64,000 bases of DNA, taken from positions 248,001-312,000 of the forward strand of contig NZ_JAFBFC010000001.1 of assembly GCF_016909075.1 (NCBI RefSeq), written 5' to 3'. The translations under genes were made by a program, and so were the position numbers. The notes beneath the pieces are model-generated. The model worked only from the letters and a program-made list of their open reading frames with translations, made no database searches and was not told where the DNA came from. The stretch is from Priestia iocasae. Its GTDB lineage: Bacteria > Bacillota > Bacilli > Bacillales > Bacillaceae_H. Below, piece after piece: positions 37,912 to 45,195 of this stretch. Every line of letters begins with the position of its first letter. The first letter of the stretch is position 1.

Positions 37912-39018
37912 GTGACTGAAAAAGATTTACACTGTATGGGGTGCGGAGTTGTACTGCAAACTGAGAACCCTAATGAAATTGGATATACTCCAAAGTCAGC
38001 GCTTGAAAAAGAAGTGGTGATTTGTCAACGTTGTTTTCGAGTGAAGCATTATAATGAGATTCAAGATGTTTCTCTAACAGATGATGACTTCTTAAAAATC
38101 TTAAATGGTATTGGACAAACAGACGGACTTATTGTCAAAGTGGTTGACATCTTTGACTTCAACGGCAGTTGGTTACCAGGCTTACATCGTTTTGTAGGGC
38201 ATAATAATGTGCTACTAGTTGGAAATAAAGCAGACTTATTGCCTAAATCCGTTAAGCATAGCAAAGTAATTAATTGGATGAAAAAATCAGCAAAAGATCT
38301 TGGATTAAAACCGATGGATGTATTCTTAATGAGCGCACACAAAGGACAAGGTATCAAAGAAATCGCTGAGGCAATTGAACATTATCGTTTTGGAAAAGAT
38401 GTGTATGTAGTAGGCTGTACAAATGTGGGGAAATCCACTTTTATTAATGCAATCATTAAAGAGGTTAGCGGCGAGAAAGATGTTATTACGACATCTCAAT
38501 ATCCAGGAACAACGTTAGATATGATTGACATCCCATTAGACAATGGTGCATCCTTATACGACACACCGGGAATTATTAATCACCATCAAATGGCTCATTA
38601 CGTTGATAAGAGAGATTTAAAATTGATTTCGCCAAAGAAAGAAATTAAACCGAAGATTTATCAGCTAAATGAAGAGCAAACTCTTTATTTTGGCGGTTTA
38701 GCTCGTTTGGATTACATCAGTGGCGGAAGAAGATCATTCACTTGTTATATCTCAAATGAAATTAACATTCATCGTACAAAGCTTGAAAAAGCAGATGAAT
38801 TGTATAGAAATCAAGTAGGAGAACTTTTGCAACCTCCTCGTAAAAATCAACTTGATGAATTTCCAGAATTGGTAGCTCATGAATTTGCAATTAAGCATGC
38901 AAAAACAGATATCGTCTTTTCAGGTTTAGGCTGGGTAACGTTAAATGAACCAGGAGCGAAAATTGTGGCTCATGCACCTAAAGGTGTAGGAGTATTTATT
39001 CGAGAGTCATTGATTTAA
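37912..39018 (+). CDS. yqeH: Ribosome biogenesis GTPase YqeH
   Basis: 368-residue circularly permuted GTPase. The N-terminal zinc finger has CMGCG and CQRC (residues about 6-45). The permuted order is G4 NKADLL (near 105), then G1 GCTNVGKST (near 168) and G3 DTPGI (near 220). A C-terminal RNA-binding region follows. It is needed for 30S subunit assembly. GTG start at 37912 with GGGAGG upstream, four bases after yqeG. Confidence 0.96.
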   Translation: MTEKDLHCMGCGVVLQTENPNEIGYTPKSALEKEVVICQRCFRVKHYNEIQDVSLTDDDFLKILNGIGQTDGLIVKVVDIFDFNGSWLPGLHRFVGHNNVLLVGNKADLLPKSVKHSKVINWMKKSAKDLGLKPMDVFLMSAHKGQGIKEIAEAIEHYRFGKDVYVVGCTNVGKSTFINAIIKEVSGEKDVITTSQYPGTTLDMIDIPLDNGASLYDTPGIINHHQMAHYVDKRDLKLISPKKEIKPKIYQLNEEQTLYFGGLARLDYISGGRRSFTCYISNEINIHRTKLEKADELYRNQVGELLQPPRKNQLDEFPELVAHEFAIKHAKTDIVFSGLGWVTLNEPGAKIVAHAPKGVGVFIRESLI

Positions 39019-39067
39019 ACGATGACTAAAAAAGTTTTAAAACAAGTGATAAAAGAGGGGAAACGTT

Positions 39068-39913
39068 TTGAGTAAACTATATGGCTTAGTTGGATATCCT
39101 GTTGGTCATTCGTTGTCACCTATCATGCACAATGATGCGTTTCAGCGATTGAAGATAAACAGTTATTACCATGCTTTTCATATTGAACCTAATCAATTTT
39201 CAAAAGCAGTAGAAGGGCTAAAAGCGTTAGGGGTTTCAGGTTTTAATGTGACAATTCCGTACAAGGTAGACATCATGCCCTTGCTAGACGAGGTGGATTC
39301 ACTTGCACAAGCAATTGGGGCTGTTAACACCGTTGTTAACGATAATGGCCGCTATATTGGTTATAACACAGATGGTCAAGGATATGTTGCTTCACTCGTC
39401 CAAGCCTTAGAAAATGATTCGTTGGAAAACAAGCGAATATTGATCATCGGAGCTGGTGGAGCAGCTAAAGCCATCTTTTATACGCTTGCTGTCCATTCTC
39501 AAAAGCCTGTAGAGATTAGTATTTGTAATCGAACAGTTGAAAAAGCAGAACTGCTTATTAAGCATTGTCCAACTCATGTCCCCTCTTTCGCTTTATCAGT
39601 ACAAGAAGCGGAGGAGCAGTTAGAAAGATTTGATGTTGTTATTAACACAACATCAGTCGGGATGTCGCCCAACATAGAGGAAACGCCTCTTAACCTTGAC
39701 TTATTAAAGCCAGGGGCATTGGTTAGCGACATTATCTATAATCCTTTCGAAACAAAATTATTAGCTTCTGCAAAAGCAAAAGGAGCTCAAACACATAACG
39801 GAATTGGAATGTTTGTTCTTCAAGGAGCACTAGCTTTTGAGAAATGGACAGGCATGTTCCCAAATCAACAAGCGATGGAAGCCATCGTTAGAGATTCCTT
39901 GAAAAAAGGATAG
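39068..39913 (+). CDS. aroE: Shikimate dehydrogenase (NADP+)
   Basis: 281 residues. Shikimate-binding GYPVGHSLSPIMHNDAF near 8-24, catalytic Lys in NVTIPYKVD near 60-68, and NADP-binding GAGGAAKAIFY near 127-137. It reduces 3-dehydroshikimate in aromatic amino acid synthesis. Called aroD in B. subtilis nomenclature. TTG start after AGAGGGGAAACG. A remnant of the dispersed element begins at its stop. Confidence 0.96.
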   Translation: MSKLYGLVGYPVGHSLSPIMHNDAFQRLKINSYYHAFHIEPNQFSKAVEGLKALGVSGFNVTIPYKVDIMPLLDEVDSLAQAIGAVNTVVNDNGRYIGYNTDGQGYVASLVQALENDSLENKRILIIGAGGAAKAIFYTLAVHSQKPVEISICNRTVEKAELLIKHCPTHVPSFALSVQEAEEQLERFDVVINTTSVGMSPNIEETPLNLDLLKPGALVSDIIYNPFETKLLASAKAKGAQTHNGIGMFVLQGALAFEKWTGMFPNQQAMEAIVRDSLKKG

Positions 39914-39951
39914 CAAGCTAGCTTGCGAAATTAGACAACAAGAAAATGTAA
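39911..39951 (+). repeat. Dispersed intergenic element, collapsed copy F
   Basis: TAGCAAGCTAGCTTGCGAAATTAGACAACAAGAAAATGTA begins at the aroE stop. It keeps the GCAAGC/GCTTGC outer stem directly joined and the end ACTAGACAAnAAGAAAA-type sequence, so the centre has been deleted. Confidence 0.6.
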
Positions 39952-39971
39952 CAAATTAATGGAGGAATTCG

Positions 39972-40262
39972 ATGTTAACTGGAAAACAAAAACGTTTTTT
40001 ACGTTCAAAAGCACATCATTTAAACCCGATTTTTCAAGTGGGTAAAGGTAGCGTGAATGAAAATATGATCAAGCAAATTAGTGACGCTCTTGAAGCACGT
40101 GAATTAATGAAAGTGAGTGTATTACAAAACTGTGAGGATGATCGCGACACAGTAGCTGAGCAACTAAGCAAAGGTGCGCGAGCAGAACTTGTTCAAGTAA
40201 TTGGTAATACAATTGTACTTTATAAAGAATCACGTGAAAATAAAACCATCGTATTACCTTAA
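39972..40262 (+). CDS. yqeI: YhbY-family RNA-binding protein (YqeI)
   Basis: 96-residue CRS1/YhbY (CRM) domain protein: LTGKQKRFLRSKAHHLNPIFQVGKG at the start and a GxxG-type loop KGSVNEN. Members bind pre-50S particles or rRNA. GGAGG precedes the ATG. Lies between aroE and nadD as in other Bacilli, next to ribosome-related yqeH and rsfS. Confidence 0.93.
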   Translation: MLTGKQKRFLRSKAHHLNPIFQVGKGSVNENMIKQISDALEARELMKVSVLQNCEDDRDTVAEQLSKGARAELVQVIGNTIVLYKESRENKTIVLP

Positions 40263-40284
40263 TTAAAGAAGGAGCGGAGGATCT

Positions 40285-40857
40285 TTGAAGAGAATAGCCA
40301 TTCTAGGGGGTACATTTAATCCCCCTCACCTTGGTCATCTAATTATTGCAAATGAAGTGTTTTATACTCTTAATTTAGATGAATGCTGGTTTATGCCATC
40401 TTACACACCCCCTCATAAAGAAGTAAGTGATGAAGTGAATCCGGAACATCGTTTGCGTATGCTAGAGCTTGCCATTAAAGGACAAGAGCATTTCTCGGTA
40501 CAAGACATCGAGTTTGACCGAAAAGGAACGTCATATACATTTGACACAATCCGTCTTTTAAAAGAATTATATCCGGATGTTCATTTTTACTTTGTTGTAG
40601 GTGGAGATATGGTGGAATATTTACCAAAATGGCACCGAATTGAAGAGTTAGTTCATTTAGTTACATTTGTAGGTGTAAAAAGACCAGGTTATGAGCTTAG
40701 ATCCTCTTATCCTGTCGAATTTGTGGAGGTACCACAAGTAGACATATCATCCTCACTTATTCGCGAACGAGTCAATCAAGGACATTCCATTCAATACTTG
40801 GTTCCAAATGAGATTAAAGCGTACATTGAGGAGAATGGGTTATATGAATCGAGATAA
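40285..40857 (+). CDS. nadD: Nicotinate-nucleotide adenylyltransferase
   Basis: 190 residues with GGTFNPPHLGHLIIA near residues 8-22 (the HxGH nucleotidyltransferase motif) and SSSLIRERV near 157. It makes deamido-NAD from nicotinate mononucleotide and ATP. TTG at 40285 after GGAGCGGAGG. Its end overlaps yqeK by 14 bases, indicating coupled translation. Confidence 0.95.
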   Translation: MKRIAILGGTFNPPHLGHLIIANEVFYTLNLDECWFMPSYTPPHKEVSDEVNPEHRLRMLELAIKGQEHFSVQDIEFDRKGTSYTFDTIRLLKELYPDVHFYFVVGGDMVEYLPKWHRIEELVHLVTFVGVKRPGYELRSSYPVEFVEVPQVDISSSLIRERVNQGHSIQYLVPNEIKAYIEENGLYESR

Positions 40858-41407
40858 AGCGCTTCAAATTGTGAAGCAACAACTCACTGATCATCGGTAT
40901 ACACATACAATTGGCGTAATGGAAACAGCGATTGAGTTAGCGAGTCGCTATGGGGGAGATCCTAAAAAAGCAGAGCTTGCAGCCATTTTTCATGATTACG
41001 CTAAGTTTCGACCAAAAGAAGAGATGAAACAAATCATTGTGACTCAAAAAATGGATCCAGCTTTACTGCTTTATAATACAGAGCTTTGGCATGCACCAGT
41101 AGGCACATATTTAGTTCGAGAAGAAGTTGGGATAACAGATGAAGAAGTGTTAAATGCTATTAAATACCATACATCTGGTAGGCCTAATATGACATTATTA
41201 GAAAAGATTATTTATGTAGCTGATTATATTGAGCCGGGTAGGCACTTTCCAGGTGTGGAAGACGTGAGAGAGTTAGCGAAAAATGATTTAGACTCTGCAC
41301 TTATTCAGTCATTAAAGAATACCATTGTTTTCTTATTAAAGAAAAATCAAGCTGTGTATCCAGATACGATGATGACGTACAACAGTTTAGTTTTAGGAGG
41401 TAAATAG
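40844..41407 (+). CDS. yqeK: Ap4A hydrolase, HD-domain (YqeK)
   Basis: 187-residue HD-superfamily hydrolase, symmetrical diadenosine tetraphosphatase (bis(5'-nucleosyl)-tetraphosphatase). Metal residues: H in HRYTHTIGV, HD in IFHDYAKFRPKEE (near 50), H in YHTSGRP and D in YVADYIEPGRHFPG. ATG at 40844 is ten bases from GAGGAG; the ATG at 40835 is too close. Overlaps nadD and abuts rsfS. Confidence 0.93.
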   Translation: MNRDKALQIVKQQLTDHRYTHTIGVMETAIELASRYGGDPKKAELAAIFHDYAKFRPKEEMKQIIVTQKMDPALLLYNTELWHAPVGTYLVREEVGITDEEVLNAIKYHTSGRPNMTLLEKIIYVADYIEPGRHFPGVEDVRELAKNDLDSALIQSLKNTIVFLLKKNQAVYPDTMMTYNSLVLGGK

Positions 41408-41764
41408 ATGCAAGAACGTGAATTGTTATCATTAGTTGCAAAAGCCGCAGATGATAAAAAAGCGATTGATTTAGTAGCACTTAATATGCAAGGTGTTTCA
41501 TTAGTAGCAGACTACTTTGTAATTTGCCATGGTAATTCAGATAAGCAAGCACAAGCGATTGCTCGCGAAATCAAAGAGAAAGCACAAGAGCATAATATTC
41601 ATGTGAAACGTATGGAAGGTTTTGACGAAGCTCGTTGGATTTTAATCGATTTAGGTGATGTCGTTGCTCATGTCTTCCATAAAGATGAGAGAGGCTACTA
41701 TAAATTAGAGCGTCTATGGGGAGATGCTCCAATTGTGGACTTGCAAGAAGAGTTGAGAGCATGA
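41408..41764 (+). CDS. rsfS: Ribosomal silencing factor RsfS
   Basis: 118-residue Iojap/DUF143 protein. ADYFVICHGNSDKQAQAIAREI and the WILIDLGDVVAHVFHKDERGYYKLERLW end are diagnostic. It binds L14 on the 50S subunit and blocks subunit joining. ATG immediately follows the yqeK stop; GGAGGTAAAT is its ribosome site. Its stop overlaps the start of yqeM by four bases. Confidence 0.97.
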   Translation: MQERELLSLVAKAADDKKAIDLVALNMQGVSLVADYFVICHGNSDKQAQAIAREIKEKAQEHNIHVKRMEGFDEARWILIDLGDVVAHVFHKDERGYYKLERLWGDAPIVDLQEELRA

Positions 41765-42507
41765 GTGCGAGTTACGGACATTTTGCATATGTTTACGATC
41801 GATTGATGTCTGATGTTCCTTACGAGCAATGGGTCCATTACTTTAAACAACAAATGTTTAAAGCGAATGTAGAAAGCCCATATGTATTAGACTTAGCTTG
41901 TGGAACTGGAGAAGTAGCTGTACGTTTAGCTAAAGAAGGGCTAGATGTTGTTGGTGTGGATTTATCGGATGATATGTTAATGGTCGCAAAAGAAAAAGCT
42001 GAAGCTGAAAACGTGTCACTCTCACTGTTTCAACAGAATATGGTGGAATTGGATTTAGGAACACAATTTGACTGTGTTGTGATTTTCTGCGATTCATTAA
42101 ATTATTTACAATCAGCCGATGAAGTAAAACAAACTTTTCAAAAAGTGTATGAGCATCTAAAGCCAGGAGGAATGCTACTATTTGATGTGCATTCTATTTA
42201 TAAAATGACGACAATTTTTGGTGACAATACCTTTTCCTATATTGACGAAGATGTTTCTTATATATGGAATTGTTTTGCAGCAGAAGAGTACGTAGTTGAG
42301 CATGAGCTAACATTTTTTGCATACGATGAGGAAATCGATGCTTATCAACGCTTTGATGAACTACATAAGCAACAAACCTTTGCCGTAGAAACGTATATAA
42401 AATGGCTAAAAGAAGCTGGTTTTCGTGATATGAGAATTACAGCTGACTTTGAAGCAACAGGTCCTGTTCACGATAGTGAGCGTATTTTCTTTTCCGTGTA
42501 TAAATAA
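41761..42507 (+). CDS. yqeM: SAM-dependent methyltransferase YqeM
   Basis: 248-residue class I methyltransferase: VLDLACGTGEVAVRLA near residues 41-56, VVGVDLSDDMLMVA next, and IFCDSLNYLQS in the post-II region. Start ATG at 41761 overlaps the rsfS stop (ATGA). An upstream in-frame reading overlaps rsfS for 48 bases and is rejected. Last gene of the yqeG-yqeM string. The acceptor is unknown. Confidence 0.9.
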   Translation: MSASYGHFAYVYDRLMSDVPYEQWVHYFKQQMFKANVESPYVLDLACGTGEVAVRLAKEGLDVVGVDLSDDMLMVAKEKAEAENVSLSLFQQNMVELDLGTQFDCVVIFCDSLNYLQSADEVKQTFQKVYEHLKPGGMLLFDVHSIYKMTTIFGDNTFSYIDEDVSYIWNCFAAEEYVVEHELTFFAYDEEIDAYQRFDELHKQQTFAVETYIKWLKEAGFRDMRITADFEATGPVHDSERIFFSVYK

Positions 42508-42510
42508 TTT

Positions 42511-42567
42511 AAAGAGGCTGAACCAAACAGGGATATTTTTTTGTCCCTTTTGTCTCAGCCTTTTTTT
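42511..42567 (+). terminator. Terminator after yqeM
   Basis: AAAGAGGCTGA, CAGGGA and partners TCCCT, TCAGCCTTTTTTT form a long bulged stem with a T run. Confidence 0.85.
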
Positions 42568-42569
42568 AT

Positions 42570-42796
42570 TAATGAATATCTTTTAAAATTCTAAAGAAAA
42601 AATGCATTCGATAAAGAAGGGAAAAAAGATAAAAAAAAGAATAAGTAAAGCAAGTGTCTTATCCCTCAATAAGCTAAGACATGTTTATTCAACATTCCTT
42701 GCTGTGCCTATTCAACGGTATGCCTAAATTTATGAGGAAAGGGATGACGTGACTCCTAGGGAATAGTGACGAGTTTTGCCACCTTTGACAAAGCCT
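42570..42796. other. Gap between yqeM and comER
   Basis: About 225 bases, with A-rich sequence near 42600-42660 and a weak hairpin GTCTTA/TAAG-AGAC around 42655-42685. No coding frame with a ribosome site is seen. Confidence 0.4.
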
Positions 42797-43618
42797 CTAA
42801 AAGTTGAATTGATGAGTTACCTTTTCAATGTCTTCATCAAATTTCAAGTGTGTTTTTTGGAAAATATGAACAAATAAATCTCCTAATTCTTTCTCCAATA
42901 CTTTAATTCCTTCACCTGTTACCCCGCCCTTTACACAAACCTTTTCTTGTAGAGTAGGTAAAGTGAAAATTTCTGACTCTAATAGTTTTCCCATGCCTAT
43001 CACCATTTCACTAGTCAGCTTTGTTGCCACATCTTGAGAGATGTTGGTTTCTTGAACAGCAGCATCAATAAATCGCTGTAATAAAAAGCTAAAAAAGGCT
43101 GGACCACAGCTGACAATATCAGATGACACACGAGTAATATCCTGGTCTATTGAGATAGGTCTTGAAATTTTAGAAAATAAATGTTGAAGGTAACTTCGGT
43201 AATATCGATTACAGCTTTCCCCAAAAGTTGTTAATGACACGCCAGCAAGCGCTCGATTTGTAATACTTGGAATAATTCTGGCCACTTGACAATCGACAAC
43301 CTCTTCCATTTGTTCAACAGAGATTGGACTTGTAATGGATACGATGCAATGATTTTGTGTAAGTTGTGGCTTTAATTTTATTAAAAGGGGGTGAATATCT
43401 AGCGGCTTTACACATAAAAAAATGATTTTTGATTTATTTACGACCTCTTCAGCAGTGTGTTCAACTGTAATAAGAGGATGATCTGCTTGGATGGCTAACG
43501 CTTTTGATAAAGTACGGTTAGTAATTGTAATGGTTGAAGGATGTGTTGCCTCTGACTCTAAAAGTGCATCAATCAATATTCTCCCCATGTTTCCGGTTCC
43601 GATAAACCCTATATTCAC
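42797..43618 (-). CDS. comER: ComE operon protein 4, ProC-like (ComER)
   Basis: 273 residues with the pyrroline-5-carboxylate reductase fold: GFIGTGNMGRILIDALL N-terminal dinucleotide motif, and VFLCVKPLDIHPLL. It lies divergent to comEA as in B. subtilis, where ComER has been linked to sporulation entry and biofilm rather than DNA uptake. It may retain proline-cycle activity, which the sequence alone cannot decide. GGAGGGG precedes the ATG. Confidence 0.9.
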   Translation of the reverse strand: MNIGFIGTGNMGRILIDALLESEATHPSTITITNRTLSKALAIQADHPLITVEHTAEEVVNKSKIIFLCVKPLDIHPLLIKLKPQLTQNHCIVSITSPISVEQMEEVVDCQVARIIPSITNRALAGVSLTTFGESCNRYYRSYLQHLFSKISRPISIDQDITRVSSDIVSCGPAFFSFLLQRFIDAAVQETNISQDVATKLTSEMVIGMGKLLESEIFTLPTLQEKVCVKGGVTGEGIKVLEKELGDLFVHIFQKTHLKFDEDIEKVTHQFNF

Positions 43619-43713
43619 TGTTTGATCCCCTCCTTCAAAACCTTCTCTCCTAAATCTTATGATTCCTCAAATAAATTTATGATTCTGTTCTAATCGGGAA
43701 AGGATGTTCAGCA

Positions 43714-44343
43714 TTGGAATACGTAAAAAAACATATTGTGTGGGTTCTAGTAATTGTTGCTGCCGCTAGTACCTATCTTTTTATTGTAAAAGCTGACTCG
43801 ACCTCTACATCTACTTCATCTGCAGAAGAGATAAAAGGTATGATAAGTGAAGAAGACGAGCCTGAAGAACTTCCTCGAGAAAATCAAGTGTCTCAGCCTG
43901 TGATGATCGTAGTCGATGTGAAGGGAGCTGTAAAAGGTCCAGGCGTCTATGAGCTGTCTTCAGATAGTCGTGTAAAAGATGCCATTGATTCTGCTGGAGG
44001 AGTATTAGATGGAGCAGATGTAAAACAAGTGAATTTTGCAATGAAGCTTCAAGATGAAATGGTCATATATGTTCCAGTTGAAGGGGAAGACGCTCTCGTA
44101 CCGTTTCCAGCATCGGCTACTTCAGAAACCTCAAAGGACCAAGGCGGAAATCAACTTAACATTAATACAGCAACAGAGCAAGAGCTTCAAACTCTTTCCG
44201 GAATAGGTCCTTCTAAAGCTGCAGCCATTGTTTCTTATAGAGAAGAAAACGGTCTGTTTCAATCGATTGAAGAGTTAACGAATGTATCTGGGATTGGTGA
44301 AAAGTCACTTGAAAAGATAAAAGATCAAGTCACGGTAAAATGA
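43714..44343 (+). CDS. comEA: Competence DNA receptor ComEA
   Basis: 209 residues. N-terminal membrane anchor (HIVWVLVIVAAASTYLFIV), a linker rich in Ser, Thr and Glu, an SLBB domain (VVDVKGAVKGPGVYELSSDSRV near 67-90), and a C-terminal helix-hairpin-helix pair (LNINTATEQELQTLSGIGPSKAAAIVSYREENG) that binds double-stranded DNA outside the membrane. First gene of comEA-comEB-comEC. TTG start behind GAAAGGATG. Confidence 0.95.
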   Translation: MEYVKKHIVWVLVIVAAASTYLFIVKADSTSTSTSSAEEIKGMISEEDEPEELPRENQVSQPVMIVVDVKGAVKGPGVYELSSDSRVKDAIDSAGGVLDGADVKQVNFAMKLQDEMVIYVPVEGEDALVPFPASATSETSKDQGGNQLNINTATEQELQTLSGIGPSKAAAIVSYREENGLFQSIEELTNVSGIGEKSLEKIKDQVTVK

Positions 44344-44420
44344 ATGAAGCAAGTCGTTGACGATGAAAACATCTAAAAGCTACACTAGTAGTAATATGAA
44401 TACAAAGGTAGGGGAGTTTT

Positions 44421-44990
44421 TTGAAGAGAATTGCATGGGATCAATATTTTATGGCTCAGAGTCACTTGCTCGCATTTCGAAGCACATGTACAAGGTTAGC
44501 GGTAGGTGCCACTATTGTAAGAGATAAACGGATTATTGCTGGAGGTTACAATGGCTCAATTAGTGGTGGTGTTCATTGTGCAGATGAAGGATGCTATGTG
44601 ATTGATGGACATTGTGTGAGAACGATTCATGCGGAGATGAATGCATTGCTACAGTGTGCAAAATTTGGTGTGAAAACAGAGGGAGCAGAAATTTACGTCA
44701 CGCATTTTCCTTGTTTACATTGCTGTAAAGCCATTATTCAAGCAGGGATTAAAACCGTTTACTACGCAAATAGTTATAAAAATCATCCATATGCTCTTGA
44801 ACTATTTAGTCAAGCGAACGTAAAAGTAGAAGAAGTGATGTTGGATGAATCACTTATTGAGATAAACAGTAAAGAAAAAAGTGAGTTTGTTTCGCATTTG
44901 CTTTCCATGTTAGAAGAAAAAGAAGTAAGTAGGGAAGAGTTAGTTTCCTTACAAGAGCAAGCCTCCTCCCTGTTTTCCATTCGTAAATAA
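44421..44990 (+). CDS. comEB: dCMP deaminase family protein ComEB
   Basis: 189 residues; zinc deaminase motifs HAEMNALLQC (near residues 71-80) and PCLHCCKAI (near 97-105). ATIVRDKRIIAGGYNGS is typical. Makes dUMP from dCMP; in B. subtilis not needed for transformation but co-transcribed with comEC. The C-terminal about 50 residues are a Glu/Ser-rich helix longer than the bare domain. TTG start behind GGGGAG. Confidence 0.92.
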   Translation: MKRIAWDQYFMAQSHLLAFRSTCTRLAVGATIVRDKRIIAGGYNGSISGGVHCADEGCYVIDGHCVRTIHAEMNALLQCAKFGVKTEGAEIYVTHFPCLHCCKAIIQAGIKTVYYANSYKNHPYALELFSQANVKVEEVMLDESLIEINSKEKSEFVSHLLSMLEEKEVSREELVSLQEQASSLFSIRK

Positions 44991-45140
44991 AAGAGACTAT
45001 TTAAAAAATATTTAAAGTAGAAACTCACAGCACCCTTTGCTTACTTATACGTTGGCAGAAGTTAGGTCCAAAAGGCAGGGGGTGTTGTGATCTGTGTCAA
45101 ACGAAGCGACGCTTACTCTACATAATAGAGTCTCTTTTTT
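44988..45140 (+). other. Nested structured region between comEB and comEC
   Basis: An outer stem AAAGAGACTATT (about 44991-45002) can pair with AATAGAGTCTCTTT (45124-45137), which runs into TTTTTT. Inside, CACAGCACCC (45026-45035) pairs with GGGTGTTGTG (45080-45089), and AAGCG/CGCTT lies near 45105. It may be a multi-branched terminator or regulatory RNA in the comE operon. Confidence 0.5.
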
Positions 45141-45195
45141 GCTTCTTTTTTCTCCTCTTTCAATTGAATACGTCTCTTAGAAACAAGGTGATAGT

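Noticed and set aside
43619-43713. ComK box upstream of comEA
   Set aside because: No AAAA-N5-TTTT pairs with proper spacing were found between comER and comEA, so ComK control is not supported by sequence here.
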